A DNA stretch of 64,000 bases from Clostridium felsineum DSM 794 (GCF_002006355.2 NZ_CP096980.1:2046001-2110000), one strand, 5' to 3'. Positions 52,493-62,367 are shown, numbered from the stretch's first letter. Notes: generated by a model not told the origin, from the letters alone. Numbers and translations are program-made.

Positions 52493-53926
52493 TTAAAGTA
52501 CAGACATATATAAGTTTTTATAGATTTCAGCTGATTTATTCCAACTGTTATCTTCATTCATTGCAGTTTTAACAATATTATTCCAATTATGTTTTTCATT
52601 ATAATAAAAATATTCTGCATTTCTTATAACATGAAGCATATCATGTGCATTGTAGTTTGAGAAAGAAAATCCATTTCCTAGGCCAGTTACTGGATTAAAC
52701 GGAATAACTGTATCCCTAAGGCCTCCTGTTTCTCTTACAATAGGAAGACTACCATATCTTAAGGCTATTAACTGACCTATTCCACAAGGCTCAAATTTAG
52801 ATGGCATTAAAAACATGTCAGATGCAGCATATATTTTTTGAGCTAAATCATTGTTAAATTGGATATTAGCGGATAACTTATTTGGATATTTCCATGCAAA
52901 ATATTTAAACATATCCTCATATTTACGTTCGCCAGTACCAAGTACTACAAGCTGTATTCCATCTTGAAGAAGTTCTTCCAAAATGGTTGAAATTAAATCA
53001 AATCCTTTTTGACTTACAAGTCTTGATATAATTCCTATCATAGGGACATCCTCACAAACAGGCAAATTAAGCATTTTTTGAAGTTCTGTTTTGTTTCTTG
53101 TTTTATTATATAGGGTCGATTTATTAAAATTATAAAATAGACTTTTGTCTGTTTCTGGATTTATTATGTCATAGTCAATTCCGTTTACAATTCCCCATAA
53201 GTCACTGGAACGCTGCCTTAGTATATCATCAAGATGCTCACCATAATAAGGATCTTTAATTTCTTCTGCGTAACTTCTGCTAACAGTTGAAAGCTTATCA
53301 GAAAATAAAATTCCGCCTTTCATAAAAGAAACACCATCATAAAATTTAAGGGCATTTTCATTATAATAACCTTCATTTAAACATAGAAGTTCTCCAAGAA
53401 CAGATTTTCCAAAAACACCTTGATACTTTAGATTGTGAATTGTAAAAATTGTTTTTATATGATTGTAGTTTTCATAGTCTCTATAGTGATCCTTTAGTAG
53501 TGCAGGTATAATAGCAGTTTGCCAATCATTACAGTGTATAATATCAGGATTAAAATCATTCATGTAGGTTATAGATTGAAGTACGCTCCTAGAAAAATAG
53601 GAAAAGCGTTCCCCATCATCGTAATAACCGTAAAGGCCAGGTCTTTTAAAATAGTAATCATTGTCTATAAAATAAAAAGGCACACCGTTATATTCGTAAT
53701 ATTCAAGACCACCGTATTGACTTCTCCAACCAACTGGAACTCCAAAGCTTGCAATATGATGGGTATTGTATCTAAAATGTTCTGGTATGTCTGAGTATTT
53801 TGGTATTATTACTCTTGCATCTATACCTATTTTTCTAAGTGCTTTAGGCAATGCATAAGAGACGTCACCTAGGCCTCCGGTCTTTATAAATGGATAGCTT
53901 TCAGAAGCAACAAATAAAATTTTCAA
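52493..53926 (-). CDS. glgA: Glycogen synthase
   Basis: GlgA extends alpha-1,4-glucan from ADP-glucose. The 477 residues are typical of the GT5 bacterial enzyme: VASESYPFIKTGGLGDVSYA at the N-terminus (the KTGGL ADP-glucose motif), HCNDWQTAIIP, and the C-terminal PSKFEPCGIGQLIALRYGS and TGGLRDTV. It follows glgD by 30 bases. No branching enzyme or phosphorylase is in the window. Confidence 0.96.
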   Translation of the reverse strand: MKILFVASESYPFIKTGGLGDVSYALPKALRKIGIDARVIIPKYSDIPEHFRYNTHHIASFGVPVGWRSQYGGLEYYEYNGVPFYFIDNDYYFKRPGLYGYYDDGERFSYFSRSVLQSITYMNDFNPDIIHCNDWQTAIIPALLKDHYRDYENYNHIKTIFTIHNLKYQGVFGKSVLGELLCLNEGYYNENALKFYDGVSFMKGGILFSDKLSTVSRSYAEEIKDPYYGEHLDDILRQRSSDLWGIVNGIDYDIINPETDKSLFYNFNKSTLYNKTRNKTELQKMLNLPVCEDVPMIGIISRLVSQKGFDLISTILEELLQDGIQLVVLGTGERKYEDMFKYFAWKYPNKLSANIQFNNDLAQKIYAASDMFLMPSKFEPCGIGQLIALRYGSLPIVRETGGLRDTVIPFNPVTGLGNGFSFSNYNAHDMLHVIRNAEYFYYNEKHNWNNIVKTAMNEDNSWNKSAEIYKNLYMSVL

Positions 53927-53956
53927 ATTAGTCTTCCCCCCCTTTGATTAAAGATA

Positions 53957-55075
53957 TTAGACCTCTGAATAAATAGATTTCTTTTCTATAACAAGAGGAA
54001 ATTCTTTTCCTCCTTTTAAAATCGTATTCTCATCTATAATTACATTTTTATCAACAATGACATTTGTTAAATCTACATTTTCCTTTATAATGCAGTTTTG
54101 CATTATAATGCAGTTTTTTAATCTAGCTCCTTTTAAAATTGTAGTTCTTCTTCCTATTATACTGTTTTCGATTTGACCATGAATTAATGAACCATTTGCA
54201 ATAAGTGAATTGTATACTTCTGAATCATTAAAATATTTCGTAGGTGCTTCGTCTTTTACTTTAGTGTATATAAGACCGTTTTTGAAAAATAGTTCTCTAT
54301 TTATATCAAGATTTAACATATCCATATTGACTTTGTAATAGGATTTAACGGAATCTACATATTCTGCATATCCACTAAATTCATAAGCATTAGTGTTGAA
54401 TTTTTCTATGTTTTTCATAATCCACTGCCTTAAACCAAGAGAAAATCCGGTTTTTATACAATTATTCAATATGCTTATTAGAAGTTTTTTATTCATAATT
54501 AACATTCCCAATGATATATTTTGAAGTTCATCAAGACCATTATTTTTACCAATACTTAAAATATTATTATTTTCATCAAGGTTTAATATGTTACAGTTCA
54601 AGAACTTTTTTTTACCATTACTAGTTCTTTTATATATAACGGTTATATCTTTACCAGATTCCTCATGAAACTTTGCTGCTTTTTGAAAATCTATGTTACA
54701 TATTACAGAAGAAGAAGCGAGAATAACTTTCTCTTGTTTGCTTCTATATAAATATTCCATGTTATTCTTTAACATTTCTATATCACTTAAAGTAGAAGTC
54801 ATACCACTAAAATTAAAGACGAATAATCCATTTAACTTTCTATCTAGATCCCAAGGTTTACCTGAACCAAGATGATCTATTAATGATCTTGATTTACATT
54901 GAGTTAATATACCAATATTTCTAATACCTGAATTTACAAGATTAGAAAGTATAAAGTCTATAATTCTATATCTTCCGCCAATAGGTATAGAGGCTAATGG
55001 TCTTGTTTTTGTAAGACTTTTAATATCGTTGTCGTTCTCATTTAAACTTAATATTGACATATAGTTATTTAGCAT
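53957..55075 (-). CDS. glgD: Glycogen biosynthesis protein GlgD (regulatory ADP-glucose pyrophosphorylase subunit)
   Basis: A 372-residue paralogue of GlgC, shorter and lacking the conserved AGGQGSRLG catalytic loop at its start (it has NDNDIKSLTKTRPLASIPIG instead). SGIRNIGILTQCKSRSLIDH and the C-terminal left-handed helix repeats (IIMQNCIIKENVDLTNVIVD) are present. In Firmicutes GlgD usually pairs with GlgC and modulates it. The ATG (MLNNYMSIL) is 8 bases behind GGAGG; a TTG upstream lies in that ribosome site. glgC is 20 bases upstream. Confidence 0.93.
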   Translation of the reverse strand: MLNNYMSILSLNENDNDIKSLTKTRPLASIPIGGRYRIIDFILSNLVNSGIRNIGILTQCKSRSLIDHLGSGKPWDLDRKLNGLFVFNFSGMTSTLSDIEMLKNNMEYLYRSKQEKVILASSSVICNIDFQKAAKFHEESGKDITVIYKRTSNGKKKFLNCNILNLDENNNILSIGKNNGLDELQNISLGMLIMNKKLLISILNNCIKTGFSLGLRQWIMKNIEKFNTNAYEFSGYAEYVDSVKSYYKVNMDMLNLDINRELFFKNGLIYTKVKDEAPTKYFNDSEVYNSLIANGSLIHGQIENSIIGRRTTILKGARLKNCIIMQNCIIKENVDLTNVIVDKNVIIDENTILKGGKEFPLVIEKKSIYSEV

Positions 55076-55095
55076 TTTAATTACCTCCAAATGTG

Positions 55096-56238
55096 TTATT
55101 GTGTAATGCTTTGTTTTACTTTACTTGATGCGCCTACTACGGAGATATTATCGTTAGTGCCTATAATAACATTGTCATCTATTTTTGCATTACTTCCAAT
55201 TATTGATTTTTTCATAATTACGTTATCACCTATAGTTACATTTGGCATGATTACAGAATCAGTTATTATTGAATCTCTTCCAACATAAACACCAGGAAAT
55301 AGTACAGAATTGTATACTTTTCCTAAAACTATACATCCTTCAACAATCAAAGATCTCTTTATATCTGCGTCGAAGGCTATGTATTGAGGAGGCATAGTAG
55401 GGTTAACAGAATAAATTCTCCATTTAGGATCATATATATTTAAGCTATTATTGTCATCTAGTAGATCCATATTGGCTTCCCATAGACTTTCAATAGTTCC
55501 AACATCCTTCCAATAACCATTGAATCTGTAAGCGTATAATTTTCTTTTTCTATTAAGCATGTTTGGTATTACGTTTTTACCAAAATCGTTACTGGAGGAT
55601 TCATCCTTTGCGTCTTCTTCCAAAAACCTTTTGAGAAATTTCCAGTTAAAAATATATATACCCATAGAAGCAAGATTGTTTTTTGGTTTCTTTGGTTTCT
55701 CTTCAAATTCATTTATTCTATCATCTTTGTCAGTATTCATAATGCCAAATCTACTAGCTTCATTTAATGGAACTTCAAATACAGCAATTGTTGCATCGGC
55801 ATTTTTTTTCTTATGAAAGTCAAGCATCTTTAGATAGTTCATTTTATATATATGGTCTCCAGATAATACAACAACATATTTAGGATCATAATTTTCTATA
55901 AAATGTCTATTTTGAAAAATAGCATCGGCAGTTCCTTTATACCAATTTCCACCAGTTTCTTGCATATAAGGAGGAAGAACACTTACACCGCCACTACTTC
56001 TATCTAAATCCCAAGGACTTCCAATACCTATGTGAGAATTTAGTGCTAGTGGTTTATATTGAGTTAAAACTCCTACAGTATCTATTCCGGAATTAGAACA
56101 ATTACTTAAAGTAAAGTCAATAATTCTATATTTACCTCCAAATGGTACTGCTGGTTTTGCTGTTCTTCTAGTAAGTATACCAAGCCTACTTCCTTGACCA
56201 CCAGCAAGTATCATGGCTATAATTTCTTTTTTTGACAA
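55096..56238 (-). CDS. glgC: Glucose-1-phosphate adenylyltransferase
   Basis: GlgC makes ADP-glucose, the committed step of glycogen (granulose) synthesis. The 380 residues have IAMILAGGQGSRLGILTRR, KPAVPFGGKYRIIDF, SGDHIYKMNY and EFEEKPKKP, plus C-terminal hexapeptide repeats. The start is a TTG (MSKKEIIAM) 8 bases behind GAGGAGGG; the frame is open further upstream but without homology. It is the first gene of the operon. Confidence 0.95.
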   Translation of the reverse strand: MSKKEIIAMILAGGQGSRLGILTRRTAKPAVPFGGKYRIIDFTLSNCSNSGIDTVGVLTQYKPLALNSHIGIGSPWDLDRSSGGVSVLPPYMQETGGNWYKGTADAIFQNRHFIENYDPKYVVVLSGDHIYKMNYLKMLDFHKKKNADATIAVFEVPLNEASRFGIMNTDKDDRINEFEEKPKKPKNNLASMGIYIFNWKFLKRFLEEDAKDESSSNDFGKNVIPNMLNRKRKLYAYRFNGYWKDVGTIESLWEANMDLLDDNNSLNIYDPKWRIYSVNPTMPPQYIAFDADIKRSLIVEGCIVLGKVYNSVLFPGVYVGRDSIITDSVIMPNVTIGDNVIMKKSIIGSNAKIDDNVIIGTNDNISVVGASSKVKQSITQ

Positions 56239-56274
56239 AATAAACCCTCCTCGAATCCAATATAGTAAAAGCAT

Positions 56275-56689
56275 TAATTATAAATATAAATAAATAAACA
56301 TTTTTTTGATTTTCGTTATTTCTAATAAAAGAATGTTTTATATAAATAATATTATTAAGCTTTAAGGAGTATTATTATTAAATTCTTGAAAAAAAAATAA
56401 ATAATTAAATTCTAAAGATTACGATTAAATAACTGGTATTATATTTTGATATTGATTCATAAATTATACATTAAAAACAATATGAAATTTTAATAGAAAT
56501 TTATTTGCATTATGTATTAAAAATCCACCCTATATACTAGTAAATTAATAAAAAATCTTTACAAATATACATCTATATTTAAAATATAATATCTTTCCAA
56601 TTATACATACATAAATTACAATACTAGTATGCCCAAAATTAAATGTAGTACTCGATTTTCTAATCTTATTTTTTATGAAGTTAAGTTTG
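56275..56689. other. AT-rich spacer between divergent glgC and rrf2 units
   Basis: No gene, RNA or repeat family is seen. The stretch is strongly AT-rich and must hold the glgC promoter, for which no convincing -35/-10 pair could be chosen. Confidence 0.5.
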
Positions 56690-56729
56690 AAAAAAATTAC
56701 TTGACAAGTAAATTTTTTAGTCGTACTAT
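56690..56729 (+). promoter_or_regulatory. Promoter and palindromic operator of the rrf2-cysK unit
   Basis: TTGACA (56701-56706), 17 bases, then TACTAT form a good promoter. The -35 lies in the middle of a 29-base palindrome: left arm aaaaaaattacttg, centre A, right arm caagtaaatttttt, with one mismatch. It is a strong candidate operator for self-control by the Rrf2 protein. Confidence 0.65.
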
Positions 56730-56776
56730 AAAAACATAGTAATTCAATAAAAAAACTATAAATAGGTGAAATGCAT

Positions 56777-57220
56777 ATGAAAATATCTACAAAAGGACGT
56801 TATGGATTAAAGGCTATGATTGATTTAGCTGTCAATTCAGTAAATGATATTGTTACATTAAAAAGTATATCTCAAAGAGAGAATATTTCAGAAGGATATC
56901 TTGAACAAATTTTTTCTTCACTTAGGAAAAAAGGACTTGTTAAGGGTAGAAAAGGTTCACAAGGTGGATATGTACTTGGGAAAAGCATGAAAGATATAAC
57001 TGTAGCAGATATATTAAATGCGCTAGAGGGTGATCTTTCTGTAGTTGAAAGGGACGAAAATGAAATATTAAAAGAAGACAAACTTGATAATTTTATAAGA
57101 GGTAATGTGTGGACGAAAATCAATACAGCGATTGAAGAGGTAGTCGTATCAATTACTTTGGAGGATTTAGTTATCAATTATAATAACGTATTAAATTCAA
57201 GTTACATGTATTATATTTAG
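56777..57220 (+). CDS. Rrf2-family regulator, CymR-like
   Basis: A 147-residue winged-helix regulator. The N-terminus MKISTKGRYGLKAMIDLA and REGISEGYLEQIF-like RENISEGYLEQIFSSLRKKG are Rrf2 hallmarks. The Cys residues that hold the Fe-S cluster in IscR are absent, which fits CymR, the cluster-free repressor of cysteine metabolism that works with CysK. The adjacent downstream gene is cysK. The ATG used is the second of two; the first is only 3 bases from the AGGTG site. Confidence 0.88.
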   Translation: MKISTKGRYGLKAMIDLAVNSVNDIVTLKSISQRENISEGYLEQIFSSLRKKGLVKGRKGSQGGYVLGKSMKDITVADILNALEGDLSVVERDENEILKEDKLDNFIRGNVWTKINTAIEEVVVSITLEDLVINYNNVLNSSYMYYI

Positions 57221-57230
57221 AGTTAATTAA

Positions 57231-57258
57231 ATTATCTATATGAGGGGATATAGATAAT
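57231..57258 (+). terminator. Hairpin between rrf2 and cysK
   Basis: A perfect 11-base stem, attatctatat with atatagataat, around a short G-rich loop, followed by tttaaaaatatttttt. It could be a partial terminator that lowers cysK expression relative to the regulator. Confidence 0.55.
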
Positions 57259-57318
57259 TTTAAAAATATTTTTTCCTAGTAAACAAATGTGTTTAATAAA
57301 TATACGAGGTGATTTATT

Positions 57319-58248
57319 ATGGGTAAAATCTATAAAAGCTTAATTGATACTATTGGAAGAACTCCATTGGTTGAACTTTCAAATTACAAAGAAAAAAATA
57401 AGGTGAATGGAAATATTTTGGGAAAGGTAGAATATTTTAATCCGTCAGGAAGTATAAAAGATAGAATAGCATATTCAATGATAAAAAATGCAGAAGAACA
57501 AGGTTTAATAAATAAGGATACAGTTATAATTGAGCCTACAAGTGGAAATACTGGAGTTGGTCTTGCATTTATTGCTGCTGCAAAAGGATATAAACTTGTA
57601 TTAACAATGCCTGAAACTATGAGTGTTGAAAGAAGAAAGCTTTTAACAGCATATGGAGCTGAGATTGTTCTTACTTCAGGAGTTGAAGGAATGACAGGAG
57701 CTATTAAAAAGGCTAATGAGCTTGCAAGTGAAAATCCTAACTCTTTTATACCACAACAATTTAATAATCCATCAAATCCAGCAATACATGAAGTTACAAC
57801 TGCAGTTGAAATTTGGGAAGATACTGACGGAAAAGTAGATGCAGTTGTTGCAGGAGTTGGAACAGGCGGTACTATAACAGGAATTGCTAAAACTCTTAAA
57901 AAGAAAAACAAGGATATAAAGATAATAGCTGTAGAGCCAGCAACATCACCAGTACTTTCAGGTGGAAAATCTGGTCCTCATAAAATACAAGGAATAGGAG
58001 CAGGATTTGTTCCAGAGGTTTATGAAGCAGAATTAATAGATGAAATAATTCAAATTAAAAATGAAGATGCATTTGCCTCTGCGAAGGAACTTGCAAGAAC
58101 GGAAGGAATACTTGCTGGAATATCTTCAGGAGCAGCATTATTTGCAGCAAAAGAAGTTGCTTCAAGACCAGAATTCAAAGGTAAGAATGTAGTTGTAATT
58201 CTTCCAGATAGTGGTCAAAGATATTTATCAATGTCTGTATTTGATTAA
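57319..58248 (+). CDS. cysK: Cysteine synthase (O-acetylserine sulfhydrylase)
   Basis: CysK makes cysteine from O-acetylserine and sulfide with PLP. The 309 residues have the PLP lysine Lys47 in NPSGSIKDRIAYSMI, the substrate loop PTSGNTGVGLAF, the phosphate-binding GVGTGGTITG and the C-terminal LPDSGQRYLS. It lies between the Rrf2 regulator and a NifS-type desulfurase; in Bacillus CysK also serves as a co-repressor partner of CymR. Confidence 0.95.
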   Translation: MGKIYKSLIDTIGRTPLVELSNYKEKNKVNGNILGKVEYFNPSGSIKDRIAYSMIKNAEEQGLINKDTVIIEPTSGNTGVGLAFIAAAKGYKLVLTMPETMSVERRKLLTAYGAEIVLTSGVEGMTGAIKKANELASENPNSFIPQQFNNPSNPAIHEVTTAVEIWEDTDGKVDAVVAGVGTGGTITGIAKTLKKKNKDIKIIAVEPATSPVLSGGKSGPHKIQGIGAGFVPEVYEAELIDEIIQIKNEDAFASAKELARTEGILAGISSGAALFAAKEVASRPEFKGKNVVVILPDSGQRYLSMSVFD

Positions 58249-58278
58249 TTGATTATAATATAATATAATAAAATTGTG

Positions 58279-58312
58279 AGAGCTGTTTCAATTCATGTTT
58301 TGAGACAGCTCT
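58279..58312 (+). terminator. Hairpin after cysK
   Basis: A 13-base stem, agagctgtttcaa with ttgagacagctct (one G-U), with only a weak T-rich tail. It probably ends most cysK transcription. Confidence 0.6.
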
Positions 58313-58344
58313 ATATGTTTATAAGGTAAAGGATGATAATTGCA

Positions 58345-59475
58345 ATGAAAAAAACAATTTATATGGATTATTCAGCTACAACACCTGTTTTAAAGGAGGT
58401 AGCAGCTGAAATGATGCCTTATTTTACTGAATTTTATGGTAATCCAGCGTCTATATATACATTGTCCAATGAAAGTAAAATGGCAATTGATGATGCTAAA
58501 ATTACCATAGCTAAAATCATTAATTGTAAACCTCAGGAAGTTTTTTTTACAAGTGGAGGCAGTGAAGGTGATAGTTGGTCTATAATTGGTAGTGCCTTTG
58601 CAAATAGGAATAAAGGAAAACACATAATTACTACAGAAATAGAACATCATGCAGTACTTAATTGTTGTAAGTTTTTAGAAAAGGAAGGCTTCGAAATAAC
58701 ATATCTTAAAGTTGATTCAAATGGATTTGTTTCTATAGATGATCTTAAGAAAAGTATAAGAAAAGATACTATACTTGTATCTATAATGATGGCAAATAAT
58801 GAAATTGGAACAATAGAGCCAGTAAAAGAAATAGGAGCTTTTTTAAAAGAAAAAAATATAGCTTTTCATACAGACGCAGTTCAAGCAGCAGGGCATATAA
58901 AAATAGATGTTGAAGAAATAAATGTGGATTTATTAAGTTTAGCTGCACATAAATTTTATGGACCTAAGGGAGTAGGAATATTATATATAAGAAAAGGAAC
59001 AAAGATTGACAACATTATATATGGAGGGCAGCAGCAAAGAGGAAGGCGTGGTGGAACCGAAAATGTTCCTGGGATAGTTGGAATAGCTAAAGCACTTAAA
59101 ATAGTTAATGATGAACTTGAAAAGGAAAATGAAAGAGAGACTGTTTTAAGAAATTTATTTATAGAAAAGTCACTAGAAATACCTAATGTGAAGTTAAATG
59201 GTATTTTAAATGAAAAAAGACTTTCAAATAATATAAATTTATGTTTTAATGAAAAAGATGGTGAAGGTATTTTATTTAAGCTTGATATGGAAGGAATATG
59301 TGCGTCAGCAGGAAGTGCTTGTCAAGCGGGAGCTATGGATGCTTCGCATGTTCTTACAGCAATTGGTCTTTCAAAAGAAGAAGCAAGAAGTTCAATAAGA
59401 TTTACTATAGGGAAATTCACCACAGAAGAAGAAATTTTATATGTAGTAAATAAACTAAAGGAATTGACTAGCTAA
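58345..59475 (+). CDS. Cysteine desulfurase, NifS type
   Basis: A 376-residue PLP enzyme that releases sulfur from cysteine as a persulfide. IYMDYSATTPV starts the protein; the PLP histidine is in EIEHHAVLN, the PLP lysine in SLAAHKFYGPKGVG, and the catalytic cysteine in ICASAGSACQAG, with a loop long enough for a group I (NifS/IscS) enzyme. No IscU-type scaffold gene is adjacent; mnmA follows after 16 bases, so sulfur donation to tRNA thiolation is the likely job. The ATG chosen is the second; the first lies in the AAAGGA ribosome site. Confidence 0.92.
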   Translation: MKKTIYMDYSATTPVLKEVAAEMMPYFTEFYGNPASIYTLSNESKMAIDDAKITIAKIINCKPQEVFFTSGGSEGDSWSIIGSAFANRNKGKHIITTEIEHHAVLNCCKFLEKEGFEITYLKVDSNGFVSIDDLKKSIRKDTILVSIMMANNEIGTIEPVKEIGAFLKEKNIAFHTDAVQAAGHIKIDVEEINVDLLSLAAHKFYGPKGVGILYIRKGTKIDNIIYGGQQQRGRRGGTENVPGIVGIAKALKIVNDELEKENERETVLRNLFIEKSLEIPNVKLNGILNEKRLSNNINLCFNEKDGEGILFKLDMEGICASAGSACQAGAMDASHVLTAIGLSKEEARSSIRFTIGKFTTEEEILYVVNKLKELTS

Positions 59476-59491
59476 AGGAATGGTGATATAA

Positions 59492-60559
59492 ATGAATAAA
59501 AAGGTAGTTATAGGTATGAGTGGAGGAGTTGATAGCTCTGTTGCTGCCTACCTTTTAAAACAGCAAGGATATGATGTAATAGGGGTGACTATGAAGCTTA
59601 CACCGGATGATGCATTCTATACTGAAATGGAGGGAGGATGTTGCTCGCTTTCAGCAGTAGAAGATGCTAGAAGGGTTGCATACAGAATAGGCATACCTTT
59701 TTATGTAGTTAATTTTACAGAGATATTCAAGGAAAAGGTTATAGATTATTTTACAGATGAATATTTAAAGGGAAAGACTCCTAATCCATGTATTGCTTGT
59801 AATAAGTATATTAAATTTGATGCACTTCTAAAAAAAGCAGAGAGTCTTGGAGCAGATTATATTGCTACAGGTCATTATTGTAGAATTATTCAGGATAATG
59901 GAAGATATGTAATAAAGAAATCAGAAGATGATAAAAAGGATCAGACGTATGTTATGTACAATATGACACAAGAACAATTGAAACATACTTTAATGCCATG
60001 TGGAGATTATAAAAAAGAACATATACGTGAAATAGCAAAGGAAATCGGGCTAAATGTTTTTGATAAAAAGGATAGCGAAGAGATATGTTTTATACCAGAT
60101 AATGATCATGGTGGCTTTATAAAAAGAGAGTGCCCTAAGGCTGTTAAGGGTGGAGATTTTGTAAATAAGGAAGGTAAAATATTAGGAAAACATAAAGGAA
60201 TAGTTTATTACACTATCGGACAAAGAAAAGGTCTTGGTATAGCAACAGGAAAGAGAGTTTTTGTAACTAATATAGATGCAATGAAAAATCAAGTTGTTAT
60301 AGGAGAAGAGGAAGAGGTATTTAAGGATGAATTAATATCCTTTAATAATAATTTTATACCTTTTGATAAGCTTACAAAACCAATTGAAGTAGATGCCAAA
60401 ATAAGGTATAATGCGAAGGCTTCAAAGGCAACCATATATCCTATAGATGATTATAATATAAAAGTTAAATTTGAAAAACCGCAGAGAGCAATAACAAAAG
60501 GACAGTCTGTTGTGTTTTATGAAGGTGATCTTTTAGTTGGCGGTGGCATTATTAAGTAG
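59492..60559 (+). CDS. mnmA: tRNA-specific 2-thiouridylase
   Basis: MnmA (TrmU) thiolates U34 of Lys, Glu and Gln tRNAs. The 355 residues have the PP-loop GMSGGVDSSVAAYLL, the first catalytic cysteine in NPCIACNKYIKF, ATGHYCRI, and the second in SEEICFIPDND. The C-terminal KGLGIATGKRVFVTNIDA and QRAITKGQSVVFYEGD are conserved. It is coupled with the desulfurase upstream, its sulfur source. A terminator overlaps its last codons. Confidence 0.96.
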   Translation: MNKKVVIGMSGGVDSSVAAYLLKQQGYDVIGVTMKLTPDDAFYTEMEGGCCSLSAVEDARRVAYRIGIPFYVVNFTEIFKEKVIDYFTDEYLKGKTPNPCIACNKYIKFDALLKKAESLGADYIATGHYCRIIQDNGRYVIKKSEDDKKDQTYVMYNMTQEQLKHTLMPCGDYKKEHIREIAKEIGLNVFDKKDSEEICFIPDNDHGGFIKRECPKAVKGGDFVNKEGKILGKHKGIVYYTIGQRKGLGIATGKRVFVTNIDAMKNQVVIGEEEEVFKDELISFNNNFIPFDKLTKPIEVDAKIRYNAKASKATIYPIDDYNIKVKFEKPQRAITKGQSVVFYEGDLLVGGGIIK

Positions 60560-60572
60560 CCATCGCTTTTTA
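60540..60572 (+). terminator. Terminator overlapping the end of mnmA
   Basis: gcggtggc inside the last codons of mnmA pairs with gccatcgc after the stop (one G-U), followed by TTTTTATTTT. Confidence 0.7.
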
Positions 60573-60603
60573 TTTTGTAGAGAAAAAGGAAGTGTTTGGG
60601 TAG

Positions 60604-62367
60604 TTGGAAAAATGGTTTATAAAAAACATAAGAGCAGACTATAAAGCAATTTCTAAAAGTTTTGGAATAAATGAAGTAATAGGAAAGCTTCTTGTTAATA
60701 GGGGAATTATAGATAATACATTAATAAGAAGTTTTTTGAATCCTAAGTTTGAAAAAATGCATGATTCAAAAAAAATGAAGGATGCTGAAAAAGCTAGCTT
60801 AATTTTAAAGGATAAAATAGAGAAAAAAAGAAAAATAAGAATTATAGGAGATTATGATGTAGATGGAGTTATAAGTACATATTTACTTTTTACAGCTTTA
60901 AAAAGATGTGGTGCAGATGTTGATTACGATATACCAGATAGAGTCAAGGATGGTTATGGAATAAATAAAAATATAATAGATAAATGTATAATGGATTCGG
61001 TTAATACTATAATAACTTGTGATAACGGAATTTCAGCAATAGAACCAATAAATTATGCAAAGGAAGCTAATATTACAGTTATAGTTACTGATCATCATGA
61101 TATACCTTTTGTAGAAAATGAGAAGGGTGAAAGAACCTTTGTAAGTTCAAATGCAGATGCTATAGTAAATCCTAAACAAATTGAATGTGCATATCCATTT
61201 AAAAGCCTATGTGGAGCAGGGGTTGTTTTTAAACTTATAGAAATTTTGTATGCTGAATTTAAAATACATAAAGAAGAGTGTTATAATTTATCACAATTTG
61301 TAGCAATTGCTACAGTATGCGATGTTGTTGATTTAGTAGATGAAAATAGAATTTTTGTTAAAAATGGATTAGAACTACTTAATAATACTAGAAATATAGG
61401 CCTGAGAGCACTTATAAGACAAACAGCCATAGATGATAAAAAGATCTCTACATATCATCTTGGATTTGTAATAGGTCCATGTATAAATGCTACAGGTAGA
61501 CTTGATACAGCTAAAAGAGGTCTTCAATTATTAGTAACTGAAAATGAAAATGAGGCGGTAAGGCTTTCAAAAGAATTATTTGATTTTAACAATGAGAGAA
61601 AAGAAATGACACAAAAGGGTGTAGAAAGTGCTATAAATATAATTGAAAACACAAACATGACAAAAGATAAAGTTTTTGTGGTTTATGTACCTGAAGTCCA
61701 TGAAAGTATAGTTGGAATAGTTGCTGGTAGGATAAGAGAAAAATATAATGTACCAACTATAGTGCTTACAAAAACTGAGAATGGTGCAAAGGGATCAGGA
61801 AGATCTATAGAGGGATATAATATGTTTGAAGAATTAATGAAATGTAAGGACATATTATTAAATTTTGGAGGACATCCTATGGCTGCCGGACTATCCCTTG
61901 AAGAAAATAACATAAATAATTTAAGAGAACAGTTAAACTTTAATACTAAATTGACTGATGAGGACTTAATACCTAAAATAACACTTGATATGGGAATGCC
62001 ACTTGAACATATAAGTTACGATTTTGTTAAGGATTTAAGTATACTAGAACCTTTTGGAAAAGCTAATCCCAAACCTATTTTTGGAGAAAAAAAAGCAAAT
62101 ATAGTTAGTGCAAAAGTAATAGGACAAAATCATAATGTCTTAAAAATAAAATTTTTTTCTAAAAACAGAAGATATATAGATGGAATATTTTTTGGAGATA
62201 TAGAGGAGTTTCAAAGATTAGTAATAGATAGGTATGGTACTGCAGAATTAAATAAAATGTATAGTGGTATTGAAAATAATGTTAATTTGGATATAGCATT
62301 TTATCCAGATATAAATGAATATAATGGAAATGTAAGTGTTCAAATAGTAGTACAATATTTTAGGTAG
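60604..62367 (+). CDS. recJ: Single-stranded-DNA-specific exonuclease RecJ
   Basis: RecJ degrades single-stranded DNA 5' to 3' in recombination and repair. The 587-residue protein has the DHH-family motifs RIIGDYDVDGVISTYLLF, TDHHDIP and, in the DHHA1 part, GGHPMAAGLSLEE; GPCINATGRLDTAKRG lies between. The start is a TTG behind AGGAAGTG; no in-frame ATG precedes the conserved N-terminus. Length is close to the usual Firmicute enzyme. Confidence 0.93.
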   Translation: MEKWFIKNIRADYKAISKSFGINEVIGKLLVNRGIIDNTLIRSFLNPKFEKMHDSKKMKDAEKASLILKDKIEKKRKIRIIGDYDVDGVISTYLLFTALKRCGADVDYDIPDRVKDGYGINKNIIDKCIMDSVNTIITCDNGISAIEPINYAKEANITVIVTDHHDIPFVENEKGERTFVSSNADAIVNPKQIECAYPFKSLCGAGVVFKLIEILYAEFKIHKEECYNLSQFVAIATVCDVVDLVDENRIFVKNGLELLNNTRNIGLRALIRQTAIDDKKISTYHLGFVIGPCINATGRLDTAKRGLQLLVTENENEAVRLSKELFDFNNERKEMTQKGVESAINIIENTNMTKDKVFVVYVPEVHESIVGIVAGRIREKYNVPTIVLTKTENGAKGSGRSIEGYNMFEELMKCKDILLNFGGHPMAAGLSLEENNINNLREQLNFNTKLTDEDLIPKITLDMGMPLEHISYDFVKDLSILEPFGKANPKPIFGEKKANIVSAKVIGQNHNVLKIKFFSKNRRYIDGIFFGDIEEFQRLVIDRYGTAELNKMYSGIENNVNLDIAFYPDINEYNGNVSVQIVVQYFR

